The translations under genes were made by a program, and so were the position numbers. A DNA stretch of 64,000 nt from Rubripirellula reticaptiva. GTDB lineage: Bacteria; Planctomycetota; Planctomycetia; Pirellulales; Pirellulaceae. The notes beneath the pieces were generated by a model. It was not told the origin of the DNA and made no database searches. It was given only the letters and a program-made list of their open reading frames with translations. The stretch is taken from positions 124,001-188,000 of the forward strand of contig NZ_SJPX01000002.1 of NCBI RefSeq assembly GCF_007860175.1, written 5' to 3'. Positions 52,535-61,134 of the stretch are shown in pieces (within the stretch, counting starts at the first letter, position 1; the number at the start of each line of letters is the position of its first letter).

Positions 52535-53446
52535 ATGAAACGTCGCCAATTCGTCCGAGCAACCGCAGCAGCGGTCGCTCTGTCTGCCGATCCGCTGCAT
52601 CTTGTCGCTCGCGATCCGATCCATCGCCAAGGTCCACCGCGATTTCAAATCGGACTGGCCGCTTATTCGCTACGCTCCCAATTCCGCTTCATGAAAGGCA
52701 AACCGCAGACGCCGTCGAACGACGGACCAGCGATCGACATGATCGGCTTCCTAGATTACTGCGTTGCTCAGAACGTCGACGCAGCGGAACTGACCAGCTA
52801 TTTCTTCAAGCCGAAACCTGACAACGACTATTTCCTAAATCTAAAACGTGAAGCTTTCGAGCGCGGTGTCACCATCTCGGGAACCGCGATTGGAAACAAC
52901 TTCACGGTCGGACGCGGCCCAAAACTTGATACCGAAATTCAAGAGGCGATCACGTGGATCGACCGAGCGGCCAAGCTAGGTGCGCCTCACATTCGCTTCT
53001 TTGCCGGCACGGCGGCGCAGCTCGCCTCGGCACCCCAGCGGATCGAAGAAGCGTCCGAAGCACTCAATCGATGTGCCAAGCACGCGGCAACTCAAGGCAT
53101 CTTTATTGGCGTCGAAAACCACGGCAACTTGACCAGCAACCAGATGATGGAATTGATGCGGCGTGCCGACAATCCGTGGATCGGGATCAACCTGGATACC
53201 GGAAACTTCTTGTCAGACGACCCGTACGGTGACTTGGAAAGATGTGTCCCCTACGCGGTCAACGTACAAGTCAAAGTCACCATGAAAACGCCCGAAGGAA
53301 AGGCATATCCAGCGGACATCGATCGAATCGGTAAGATTCTAAAAGACGGCGGCTACCAAGGCTTCGTGATCTTGGAATTCGAAGAAAACCAACCCTACGA
53401 TCACATTCCCCCAGCACTCGACCAACTCAGGTCGGCACTCTCGTGA
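52535..53446 (+). CDS. Tat-exported sugar phosphate isomerase/epimerase (AP endonuclease 2-type TIM barrel)
   Basis: The 303-residue protein starts MKRRQFVRATAAAVALSAD, a twin-arginine (RRQFVR) signal followed by a short hydrophobic stretch, so it probably acts outside the cytoplasm. The rest is a xylose isomerase-like TIM barrel with family strands and putative metal ligands: FQIGLAAYSLRSQF, AAELTSYFF, GVENHGN (Glu), GINLDTGNFL (Asp), VQVKVTMKT and VILEFEEN (Glu). The frame is open to 52451, but the Tat motif shows that the ATG at 52535 is the start. Substrate is unknown; such genes are abundant in planctomycetes and are thought to act on sugars or inositols. It is convergent with ferrochelatase. 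Confidence 0.88.
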   Translation: MKRRQFVRATAAAVALSADPLHLVARDPIHRQGPPRFQIGLAAYSLRSQFRFMKGKPQTPSNDGPAIDMIGFLDYCVAQNVDAAELTSYFFKPKPDNDYFLNLKREAFERGVTISGTAIGNNFTVGRGPKLDTEIQEAITWIDRAAKLGAPHIRFFAGTAAQLASAPQRIEEASEALNRCAKHAATQGIFIGVENHGNLTSNQMMELMRRADNPWIGINLDTGNFLSDDPYGDLERCVPYAVNVQVKVTMKTPEGKAYPADIDRIGKILKDGGYQGFVILEFEENQPYDHIPPALDQLRSALS

Positions 53447-53512
53447 TGTCACGTGTAACATGCACACAAAGTCCTGCACTGAATCGCATTTCGCGGTTCT
53501 GTCGCCGTCGTT

Positions 53513-54553
53513 CTAAGTCGTCGTCACAGGACGGCGAGCAGGCGTGTACGTGCAGCAGTCGGCGGGACAGACGTCATGCCAAGGGCCGAGCGGACCGAGC
53601 GCTTGCTTTTCGTTAGTTCTACCGAGTCGCTCTTCGACCAACATGCGGATCATCTGAACGAACGTGGGTGACGTTCCGGCCGTTTTCGCACGCGCCATTT
53701 TGATGCCGCGTTTCTGACACAACTGAGCCGCCTCTTCGTCCAAGTCGAACATCACTTCCATGTGATCGCTGACGAACCCGATCGGTACAACAACCAACGA
53801 CCCCAATTTCTTTTCGTCGTCCATCTCTGCGATCGCATCCAATACATCCGGTTCCAACCACGGCTGTTGCGGTGGGCCACTGCGGCTCTGGAAAACCAAT
53901 CGCCAATCGGGCGCGCCCACCGCTTCGGCGACCAAACGACTCGACTCTTGCAACTGTTTCAAATAGTCACAGTTGTCCGCCATGCTCATCGGAATACTGT
54001 GAGCCGTGAATAGGACAGTGGTTTCGGTGGCCGTTGTTTCGATTGAATCGAGCGCCGTACGGACCGAGTTCGCCATCGTTTCTATGAAGCGAGGATGGTT
54101 GAAACCCATGCGAACCTTTTCCACCATCGGTGCACCTTCGCCAACTTCTTTTTGCGCCGCGATGATGTTCTCGCGATACTGGCGACATCCGCTGTAACAA
54201 CTGAACATGCTGGTAAAGAACGCGAGTGCACGTTTGCGACCGTCGTCACGCATTTGTCGCAGCGTATCAGGGAACAACGGATCCCAATTCCGATTTCCCC
54301 AATAGACCGGCAAATCAATTCCAGCCGACGCAAACTCGTCTTTGATTGCCGCCATCAATTGGCGATTGTGTTCATTGATCGGACTGACACCACCGAAATG
54401 CTTGTAGTGTTCGACGACCTCCATCATTCGTTCGCGCGGCACCCCTTTGCCACGAAGTACGTTTTCCAGGAACGGCAAAACGTCATCTGGGCCTTCGGGA
54501 CCACCAAAGGACACCAACAGGAACGAGTCGTAGGCGGGCAGCGAGTCAGTCAT
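53513..54553 (-). CDS. hemH: Ferrochelatase, with C-terminal Cys cluster
   Basis: About 346 residues. Ferrochelatase inserts ferrous iron into a porphyrin to finish haem. Seen: SFGGPEGPDDVLPFLENV at the N-terminus, YWGNRNWDPLF, TAHSIPM with the metal-site His, FQSRSGPPQQPWLEPD, and PIGFVSDHMEVMFDLD with the conserved Glu. A CxxxCC cluster near the C-terminus (CPADCC), together with 'YSGCRQY' inside, resembles the [2Fe-2S]-ligating cysteines of actinobacterial-type enzymes, which act on coproporphyrin III. That substrate and the cluster are inferences. There is no membrane anchor. The frame allows TTG at 54559; the ATG at 54553 is chosen. It lies about 57 bp downstream of manC and may share its transcript. 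Confidence 0.92.
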   Translation of the reverse strand: MTDSLPAYDSFLLVSFGGPEGPDDVLPFLENVLRGKGVPRERMMEVVEHYKHFGGVSPINEHNRQLMAAIKDEFASAGIDLPVYWGNRNWDPLFPDTLRQMRDDGRKRALAFFTSMFSCYSGCRQYRENIIAAQKEVGEGAPMVEKVRMGFNHPRFIETMANSVRTALDSIETTATETTVLFTAHSIPMSMADNCDYLKQLQESSRLVAEAVGAPDWRLVFQSRSGPPQQPWLEPDVLDAIAEMDDEKKLGSLVVVPIGFVSDHMEVMFDLDEEAAQLCQKRGIKMARAKTAGTSPTFVQMIRMLVEERLGRTNEKQALGPLGPWHDVCPADCCTYTPARRPVTTT

Positions 54554-54610
54554 CTTCAAGTTCGGGTTAGAGAGAGATTACATGTCAAGAGAGCATTGCA
54601 ACTTGTCAAG

Positions 54611-55687
54611 TTACAACTTATCCGTCATCCCTCGCTCCTCGAGCGCCTTGACGGCCTCGCGAACTCGTTCTTCGGCATGCTTGGGCGCCACCAACGTGGC
54701 ATCGGCGGTTTGTACAACGATCAAGTCTTCAACGTCGATTGTGACCACCGTATGGCCTTCTTGAGCCATGATGATCGACCCCTTGGTATCGATCCCAATG
54801 TGAGAACCGACAACCGTGTTGCCGTTTTCGTCGGGGTCATTCAACCGCGACAATGCCTGCCAACTGCCGACATCATCCCAAGGAAACGGCGCCTCGATCA
54901 TGACGACATTGTCATATGATTCCATCACCGCGTAATCGATTGACGTTCCCTTGATCGCCGTGAACTCGCGTTCCAAAACAGCATCAAATTCGGGCGTCCC
55001 CATCGCACCGGCAATCGCGTGCAGGTGCTTGCTCATTTCCGGAACATTTTTCGCAAGCGCATCCAAGATCGTGGACGCACGCCACAAGAAGATGCCACTG
55101 TTCCAATAGAACGTACCGGCATCGACGTACGATTCCGCAGTCGCTCGGTCAGGCTTCTCGCGAAACTTCTCAACACGGAATGCCGAGACACCATCGGCTG
55201 GAATTTCATCAGCCCGCTGGATGTATCCAAATGACTCGGCTGGGTAGGTTGGCGTGATTCCAAACGTCACGATCCGAGTCGGATCTTCATCGATCAGTTT
55301 TTCTGCCGCCGCCAAGGCCGCCTGAAACTTCTCGGGTGAGGCGATCACGTGGTCAGACGGCATCACGACCATCGTCCCATCTGCATCGATTCGCTTGATG
55401 ATTGCAGCGGCCAACCCCACACAGGGTGCCGTGTCACGCTTGCACGGTTCGCCGACCACGTTTGCCGCAGGCAATTCCGGCAACTGCTCGCGAACCGCCT
55501 CGGCCAAGATTTTATTGGTGACGATCATTTGACGATCAGGAGGAATCAAATCGCCCAGCCGATCGACGGTCGATTGAATCATTGTCCGCTGGCCAGACAG
55601 GGCCAGCAATTGCTTAGGAACCAGTTTCCGACTGGCGGGCCAAAACCGAGTCCCGCTTCCTCCGGCCATGATGACAGCGTGCAACAT
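54611..55687 (-). CDS. manC: Mannose-1-phosphate guanylyltransferase
   Basis: This 358-residue sugar nucleotidyltransferase makes GDP-mannose from GTP and mannose-1-phosphate. The N-terminal signature AGGSGTRFWPASRKLVPKQL is nearly complete. The EPCKRDTAPCVGLAA block, MPSDHVI, GYIQRAD, VEKFREKPD and 'FYWNSGIFLWRA' are all typical. There is no C-terminal phosphomannose isomerase domain (the bifunctional form is about 480 residues), so it is the short monofunctional type. GDP-mannose would feed surface glycans, which fits the Wzz-like gene 1 kb away. The frame reaches an ATG at 55711; the ATG at 55687 gives the usual family N-terminus (MLHAVIMAGG) and is preferred, although neither has a strong ribosome-binding site. 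Confidence 0.92.
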   Translation of the reverse strand: MLHAVIMAGGSGTRFWPASRKLVPKQLLALSGQRTMIQSTVDRLGDLIPPDRQMIVTNKILAEAVREQLPELPAANVVGEPCKRDTAPCVGLAAAIIKRIDADGTMVVMPSDHVIASPEKFQAALAAAEKLIDEDPTRIVTFGITPTYPAESFGYIQRADEIPADGVSAFRVEKFREKPDRATAESYVDAGTFYWNSGIFLWRASTILDALAKNVPEMSKHLHAIAGAMGTPEFDAVLEREFTAIKGTSIDYAVMESYDNVVMIEAPFPWDDVGSWQALSRLNDPDENGNTVVGSHIGIDTKGSIIMAQEGHTVVTIDVEDLIVVQTADATLVAPKHAEERVREAVKALEERGMTDKL

Positions 55688-55979
55688 TGAATAATCGTCA
55701 AAAAGAACCATTCAACGCTCGCCGAAAAAGCCAACGCGACTGATCGGCAGCGTTTGAACGGAAAACCGTACCCGACCGAGGCGACTGCGTGAAGATCCCG
55801 CGATCGGCCAGCTCCATCTTTCATGGCCGACCCGCGATCCAACCGATCGCCTGCGACCGACCCAAGGCAAGAAGAATGGCAGGGAAGAAACGATTGACCA
55901 GAAACGTTCGATCATGGCGTGTGAAATCAAGCCTGGATCGTCTAAAGTTCTGGAATCGGCCCCTTTCCCATTTTGATGG

Positions 55980-56579
55980 TTGGACATTGCTTTGACGGAA
56001 CAACCCGCGTTTGATTCGGAACCTAAAGAGCCCAATGCGCCGCCGAGCATCTGGCAGGAAAACCACGGCAACCTGCTGCTTGGATTTGCAGCCATCGTTG
56101 CAATTGTGGGTGCCTTGATCTTGCTTTACAGCCAGAATCGATTCATTCCTGTTCGGTTTCCAGACGGTGACGCGATTATCGATCCTGAATCGGATGTAAA
56201 CGGTGCGGAAGAGTCCGAAGGAATCTACATCGACATCTCCGGGGCCGCTAACGAGACCGGGGTGATGCGCGTCGCTCTGTACGAAACTCAAGAGTCGTTC
56301 AACAATATCGAACGAGCTTTCTTGCGCTCGACCGCAATGATTAGCGAAGGCAACGCCCGAGTCCTGGTCCCGTTCGAACTGGTGCCCGAACGTTTTGCAG
56401 TCGCCGCTTTCCACGACGAGAACGAAAATGGCCTGCTTGACCTGAACCGATTCGATGTTCCTGTCGAACGCTACGGGTTTTCGCTAACCGCCAAAGGATT
56501 GGCCGGACCACCAAGTTACCAAGACGCGGTTGTCGAACGCCCCAAAGTTGGCAAGTCGATCCGAGTATCCATTCGCTAA
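55980..56579 (+). CDS. Membrane-anchored DUF2141 protein
   Basis: This 199-residue protein has an N-terminal cytoplasmic tail of about 30 residues and one transmembrane segment (LLLGFAAIVAIVGALILLY). A DUF2141 domain follows: the strand VMRVALYETQESF, the calcium-site-like HDENENGLLDLNRFD and the family hallmark PVERYGFS. DUF2141 proteins are exported beta proteins of unknown function; here the domain would face the periplasm or outside. No ATG is available near the start; TTG at 55980 is the best early codon, with a second TTG at 55992. It is divergent from manC and convergent with the Wzz-like gene (41 bp between stops). Confidence 0.78.
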   Translation: MDIALTEQPAFDSEPKEPNAPPSIWQENHGNLLLGFAAIVAIVGALILLYSQNRFIPVRFPDGDAIIDPESDVNGAEESEGIYIDISGAANETGVMRVALYETQESFNNIERAFLRSTAMISEGNARVLVPFELVPERFAVAAFHDENENGLLDLNRFDVPVERYGFSLTAKGLAGPPSYQDAVVERPKVGKSIRVSIR

Positions 56580-56620
56580 ATTGCCCGGCCGCATTCAGCA
56601 ATGCTTCGTCACCGGCGCGA

Positions 56621-58147
56621 TCACTCGGACGACGCTTCTTTTTTGGGCTCTACCCGGTTTGGCTCTGCGCGATTTGACTCTGCCCGATTTGACTCTGCCC
56701 GATTTGACTCTGCCCTGCGGCGGCGTTCGGCAGTTGGAACGCCGGCGATTTGATCGCTTGTCCGCCGTCCGGCTCCCAAATAGTCACTCCAGCGACGTCC
56801 GCCGTTGATGTCCGTTGGCCCCGGTGCGATCAGAAACACTGCACCAAGTCCAAAAATCAATCCTGCCATCATCGATCCGACCGTCAGCACGGTGCCGCCT
56901 GGACCGAGCGGCTTTTCAGTCGCTTGGGGTGGACCGAGCTCGGCGATCAAGTTAGTGGACAGTGCGGCACTGCGAGTCGCGTTGGCTTCGGCAAGAGACC
57001 GTTCTGCTTCACCTAGCAGTGCCGTGCGATGCTTTACCTCGGCATCAATTTTGGAATAGTCCGTACGGATCGTTGCCAAGTGATCAAGCCGTTGCCTTAG
57101 ACCGGTTTCGCGGACTCGCAAGCGAGCCAATTGCTCGCGTTTGAGTCGCAACTCTGGCTCCATCGCTCGCAGCGCCGCGGCAGTCTCTTGCTGCATCCGC
57201 CGTTTGATTTCGTTTTCAGTGGCCGTCGCTGCTTGGCGTTTGGGATTCTCGGACGTGTAAATGCCGGCCAATTGGCTGGCGGCCAACTGTGCATCAATCA
57301 AACCGTCTTTCAACCGTTGTAGCGAAGGCTGGCTAGCAAGCAGGTCACTGCCGCTAACCAACAATTTCTGAGGATCCTCAACACCGGCGACCAGCACCGA
57401 ATACAACGACTCCATCTTTTCGAGCTCAACTTCGACCACTTGAGCTTCGCGAGTCGTTTCTTCTAAGGTTCGGCGGTTGGTACCGTCACCGCTGATCGTA
57501 TCGTTTAGGTTTCGAAGGTCGCCAAGGTCAGCACCAAACTCGATTTCAATTTCGCGCATCTTCGCAGAGATATCGTCCAGATTTCGCTCGGCATGATCGC
57601 GTGCGTGACTCAGTTCTTCGATCACGCTGTCGGCACGAACGCGGCGAACGTTTCGTAATTGTTCCGTTAAATTGTCATACATAGCCCGACAGAACTCAGT
57701 CGCTCGCTCGGGACTGTTGGACTTCACTTGCAGATAGACAACTTCGGTATTGCCGAATTCAGATCCCTTCGGGGCCACCAGATTCACAACGTTGGTGGCG
57801 ACATCGTCAATCACCTCGGTGCTAGGCCATTGGGCGTCAGGCTTGCCCGACGGAGGACCAATTTGCCGAAGCGCAGCGGCAACCACTTCGGGATTTTGAG
57901 TCATTTCCAAGATCGTTTCTTGAGCTGCCTTTAGATCCGTCTGGCTTGCAAATCGCCCAAGACGGTCCAGCGACGTCGTTGCTTCGTCTCTGACAACAAG
58001 CGGCTGCCGAGCCGAATAAACATCGCTGCTAAAGAATGCGTAGACGATGCCGATAGCACCGAACACCATGATCGCGCCAACCCAGAGCGGTGCGAAAAGG
58101 ACCAAAACGTTGCGAACGTGTTTCCACGGAATGGGTGATGAGTTCAT
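56621..58147 (-). CDS. Wzz/chain-length-determinant-like polysaccharide co-polymerase
   Basis: The 508-residue protein has a first transmembrane segment (about residues 13-38) and a large periplasmic region predicted to be coiled coil (for example 'HARDHAERNLDDISAKMREIE' in two parts and 'LKREQLARLRVRETGLRQRL'). A second transmembrane segment follows at about 417-440, preceded by a proline/glycine-rich 'EKPLGPGGT' like the Wzz family. This matches Wzz/GumC-type polysaccharide co-polymerases that control glycan export. There is no fused tyrosine kinase domain. The cytoplasmic C-terminal tail carries tandem RAESN pentapeptides encoded by a 15-bp repeat. It lies downstream of an outer-membrane barrel gene and near manC. 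Confidence 0.83.
   Translation of the reverse strand: MNSSPIPWKHVRNVLVLFAPLWVGAIMVFGAIGIVYAFFSSDVYSARQPLVVRDEATTSLDRLGRFASQTDLKAAQETILEMTQNPEVVAAALRQIGPPSGKPDAQWPSTEVIDDVATNVVNLVAPKGSEFGNTEVVYLQVKSNSPERATEFCRAMYDNLTEQLRNVRRVRADSVIEELSHARDHAERNLDDISAKMREIEIEFGADLGDLRNLNDTISGDGTNRRTLEETTREAQVVEVELEKMESLYSVLVAGVEDPQKLLVSGSDLLASQPSLQRLKDGLIDAQLAASQLAGIYTSENPKRQAATATENEIKRRMQQETAAALRAMEPELRLKREQLARLRVRETGLRQRLDHLATIRTDYSKIDAEVKHRTALLGEAERSLAEANATRSAALSTNLIAELGPPQATEKPLGPGGTVLTVGSMMAGLIFGLGAVFLIAPGPTDINGGRRWSDYLGAGRRTSDQIAGVPTAERRRRAESNRAESNRAESNRAEPNRVEPKKEASSE
56641..56715 (-). repeat. 15-bp coding minisatellite in the Wzz-like gene
   Basis: Five consecutive 15-base units lie at the 3' end of the gene. 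Three are identical (plus strand GATTTGACTCTGCCC at 56671-56685, 56686-56700 and 56701-56715) and two at the left end are diverged. The unit length is a multiple of three and encodes RAESN/RAEPN pentapeptides, so copy-number change would keep the frame. This is a plausible slippage locus. Confidence 0.9.
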
Positions 58148-58317
58148 ATCGTTGGCTGCAAAAAAGATCGAAACTTGCGGATTCCCCAGCTTGGGAATCC
58201 GGTCCCACGGAACGCGGCACCCAAAACACTAGGTCGCCACAGACGCGTGAAGTCCGAAATCAGCCATTGATCGGCTGAAGACACAGCCGGTCGTACCGAT
58301 CATGACTCTTGTTCCGC

Positions 58318-59604
58318 TTAGAACTTGTACAGCAACAGCAACGAGTAGTAGATGTCGTTCGGCTTGGCCCCTTGCGGAGTGCTGTCGTATCGATCGGTCG
58401 CAGCAAGTTTCAAGCTCAGGTTGTCGCTGCCGTCGAGCAGAATTTCCCAAGATGCATCCGCCACCAAGCGGTAGTTCGTGAAGTCATCCCAAGCCGGAAA
58501 GTAATCGACTTTTGCCTTGAACTTCTGACGTTCAGTAAGTTGCCGCTCGCCTTCGAAACCAAACACGGCTTCCGGCGTCCAACTGTCATCGGGCGACCCG
58601 ATCTCCTTCGACGCACCAGCACCGAAGCGAGTGATGAAAGTGATGTCGTCCGTTCGGATCCAGTTGTACGCCAAACCAGCGTTCGTGTTGACGCGCAGAT
58701 CAAAGGCCTTGAACTTATCCCATTCGAGACCGAACTTACCGAAAGCCGACCACATGGGATTTCCGAGGACACGATCGTAATCAAGATTGAATCGGCCGTT
58801 ATCTTCGGTCGTGACATCGCGGCTGCTGGCTTGTCGGTAGTCGACATCGATTGCAAACGTATACTGGTCCGTTTTTCGCTTCAGTTCCAAGCCGGTTTGC
58901 AGCGCCAGCGTTTCGGCGTTACCACCGCTGCCGTCGATGCCGAATTCAGCATTCGAATCCCAGCCCTTCATCCATCGCTGAGGGTATTGGTACCAGCGAA
59001 CCACTTGGTTTTGCAGCGGAGGCACTTCGCCAACCGTTGCATCATTGATCTCTTGATTGAACGATTCCAACGCGGGTGGCAACTCAGGAGTCGCGGCCGA
59101 AGTGGAAGGCGTGTTCGGTGAAGACGCCATATAGCTTTGGTTCAAATCACTCGGGCTGACAAACGGCAGCGGCAAAATATCGCTCTCTGCCGACACAGGC
59201 TTGACCATTGATGCCGCAGCGCCAACGTAGGGATTCAGCCGGGCATTGCCGTTGGGATCAACGGGTACTGTGTACGCCGGCGTACTCGTTTTTGTTGCCT
59301 CGGTACCGACTGCGGTACTGGCCGTTGTGCTGGGTACCGAATGAGTGGTCGCAATTGACGCAGCGGGTGCGGTTGCTGGCGAAGTCACAGAAGTTGATCC
59401 AGCGGTCGATGACGCCGCAGACGTTGCAGACGCAGGCAGGTCATAGCCTGAACCATTGAACGTCGACACACCTTGCATCCAAAGCGGTGTCGCAGCGCTC
59501 GCCGAGTCCGCGGGCGTTTCTGCCTTCGCATTTTTTGCAGACAGCAGACAGCAGCAAGCTGCCAACAGAGCGCTCGCGCAAAACAACTTCTCAGAATGAT
59601 TCAT
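58318..59604 (-). CDS. Outer-membrane beta-barrel protein, DUF481-like
   Basis: This 428-residue protein has a signal peptide (KLFCASALLAACCCLLSAKN). A long Ala/Ser/Thr/Pro-rich linker follows to about residue 180, then a C-terminal barrel of amphipathic strands, such as FAIDVDYRQASS, 'FGKFGLEWDKFKAFDLRVNT' and KVDYFPAWDDFTNYRL. The last residues IYYSLLLLYKF end in the terminal Phe typical of outer-membrane proteins. The pattern resembles DUF481 (YdiY-like) barrels. The linker is probably a spacer between barrel and cell wall or matrix. The frame is open to a GTG at 59619; the ATG at 59604 (MNHSEK) is preferred. It is followed by the Wzz-like gene after 170 bp. Specific cargo is unknown. Confidence 0.8.
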   Translation of the reverse strand: MNHSEKLFCASALLAACCCLLSAKNAKAETPADSASAATPLWMQGVSTFNGSGYDLPASATSAASSTAGSTSVTSPATAPAASIATTHSVPSTTASTAVGTEATKTSTPAYTVPVDPNGNARLNPYVGAAASMVKPVSAESDILPLPFVSPSDLNQSYMASSPNTPSTSAATPELPPALESFNQEINDATVGEVPPLQNQVVRWYQYPQRWMKGWDSNAEFGIDGSGGNAETLALQTGLELKRKTDQYTFAIDVDYRQASSRDVTTEDNGRFNLDYDRVLGNPMWSAFGKFGLEWDKFKAFDLRVNTNAGLAYNWIRTDDITFITRFGAGASKEIGSPDDSWTPEAVFGFEGERQLTERQKFKAKVDYFPAWDDFTNYRLVADASWEILLDGSDNLSLKLAATDRYDSTPQGAKPNDIYYSLLLLYKF

Positions 59605-59759
59605 CGCACAAAAGGCCACTCGAGGACTCGGTCGGTGAAGACTGTGGCGATCGATTCGCCACGAACCTAATTTCCTATCAAAACGGTCGACTTCAAGTCA
59701 CCAGCGATCTTGCGAATTCAGTGCACAAATGTTCGCATCGCCAGGTCCAAAGTGAACCG

Positions 59760-59791
59760 AAAAGCAACCAGCGTTTTGATTAACGCTGGTT
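59760..59791 (-). terminator. Rho-independent terminator overlapping a stop codon
   Basis: On the minus strand, perfect ten-base arms AACCAGCGTT and AACGCTGGTT (59782-59791 and 59766-59775) surround a six-base loop AATCAA and are followed by GC and TTTT. The stem includes the last codons and stop of the small P/Q-rich gene. It should end that transcript before the outer-membrane barrel gene. Confidence 0.75.
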
Positions 59792-60184
59792 TTGCCCGTA
59801 CGGTTGTTGCTGCGACTGGCCTTGCGGATACGGGCTGCCATACGACGGTGGCGGATAGCCAGGTTGGGCATAGGAGGCTGGTTGGCCAAATCCATTGTTG
59901 CCGTTGTAAGGTTCGCCCTGTGGTGGATACGGCTGCTGTCCTTGCGGCGGGAACTGTCCCGGAGGCTGGCCGTAGCTCGCATTTGGGTCGTTTGCGTAGC
60001 GTTGGTCTTCCTGCTCGCGGCGATCCAAGACTTCGCGACCCTTTTCGATTGCCTTGCGGGCATCGCTGCGAATTTCGGCACGGTTGATTTCGATGGTCGT
60101 GCTATCGCCGTCGCGATTGATTTTGAACCAACCCGCCATAAAGGCGGCTACTCCCAACATGCCGATAATGATCAGGTTACGCAT
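59780..60184 (-). CDS. Small membrane-anchored protein with P/Q/G/Y-rich tail
   Basis: The 134-residue protein starts with a transmembrane or signal-anchor segment (LIIIGMLGVAAFMAGWF). A short charged helix follows (EIRSDARKAIEKGREVLDRR), then about 65 residues made almost entirely of Pro, Gln, Gly, Tyr, Asn and Ser (such as QPPGQFPPQGQQPYPPQGEP). Such a tail is expected to be disordered and could be a flexible extracytoplasmic spacer or an assembly-prone segment. I do not recognise a named family. ATG start; own intrinsic terminator, so probably a single-gene unit. It is divergent from the HTH-EIIA gene across 210 bp. Confidence 0.75.
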   Translation of the reverse strand: MRNLIIIGMLGVAAFMAGWFKINRDGDSTTIEINRAEIRSDARKAIEKGREVLDRREQEDQRYANDPNASYGQPPGQFPPQGQQPYPPQGEPYNGNNGFGQPASYAQPGYPPPSYGSPYPQGQSQQQPYGQNQR

Positions 60185-60394
60185 CAGAATATCCGTTCTC
60201 GCGATGGTGTCTGTTTCGATGGTCGCAGTTCCGACCGAAGTTCACCCGAACTTATCCGCTATCGGGGCAACCGAATGCGAGATCAGATTAGAAGTTTTTT
60301 CATCGCGTGGCTGTTTTGACGACGAAGCGGCACAAAAAACGCTCTTTCTCGCTATCATAGGAGTCCCCCACTCACTCGCCCCGAGAATATCACG

Positions 60395-61096
60395 ATGGAA
60401 GATCTGGACGTCGCCCAGCTTGCCGCTTACCTCCACCTGTTGCCCGACCAAGTCAACAAAATGGCGATGCGGGGCAAGTTGCCGGGACGAAAAGTCGGCG
60501 GCGTTTGGCGTTTCAGCGAAGCCGAAATTCACCACTGGCTCGAAGAGCAGATTGGCGTCAGCGATTCGGAAGAGCTTGGCAAAGTCCAACAGGTGCTTGA
60601 CCGTGCCGACCCGGAGATCATCGATCGTCCGATCCACGAATTGTGCAGCGTCGACTCGATCGAAGTGCCACTGAACGCCCGGACGCGTGGTTCTGTCATT
60701 CGTTCGATGTGTGACTTGGCCGGTAAAACGGGGCTGATGTGGGATGCTCCGGCGATGGCCGAAGCAGTCGCCGCTCGCGAGCAGATGCATCCGACCGCAC
60801 TGGACTGCGGCGTGGCACTGATGCACCCTCGCCGGCCGCAAACTTCTATTTTGGCCGATTCGGTGATCGCATTAGCGGTTTGCCCTTCGGCGATTCCGTT
60901 CTCGGATCGGGGACAATTGACGGACATCTTCTTTCTGATCTGCTCTTACGACGACACCGTCCATCTTCGTATTCTGGCCAAGTTGAGTCGCATGATTTCG
61001 ACGGGCAACATGCTCGAGAATCTGCGAGCGGCTCAATCACCGGCCGATGCATGGCATGTGCTTTGTGACGCCGAAGCGGCCGTCGACGAAGCTTGA
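60395..61096 (+). CDS. HTH (excisionase-type) - PTS EIIA fusion protein
   Basis: The 233-residue protein has a MerR/excisionase-type winged helix at the N-terminus (about 1-54: AQLAAYLHLLPDQVNKMAMR, then GRKVGGVWRFSEAEIHHWL). A PTS EIIA type 2 domain follows (about 80-230). The phosphorylatable His is visible in 'GVALMHPRRP' (His144), which replaces the usual 'GIAIPHGR'. 'REQMHPTALDCG' and 'FFLICSYDDTVHLRILAKLSRM' also match EIIA-Ntr-like domains. No sugar permease is next to it, so a PtsN-like regulatory role, reading phosphorylation from HPr or EI-Ntr and binding DNA or another partner, is inferred. It is followed after 38 bp by the next gene, which suggests co-transcription. Confidence 0.85.
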   Translation: MEDLDVAQLAAYLHLLPDQVNKMAMRGKLPGRKVGGVWRFSEAEIHHWLEEQIGVSDSEELGKVQQVLDRADPEIIDRPIHELCSVDSIEVPLNARTRGSVIRSMCDLAGKTGLMWDAPAMAEAVAAREQMHPTALDCGVALMHPRRPQTSILADSVIALAVCPSAIPFSDRGQLTDIFFLICSYDDTVHLRILAKLSRMISTGNMLENLRAAQSPADAWHVLCDAEAAVDEA

Positions 61097-61134
61097 CGAA
61101 ATTTAAATCGACCTAAGTCAAGGAAGACTCTCCG

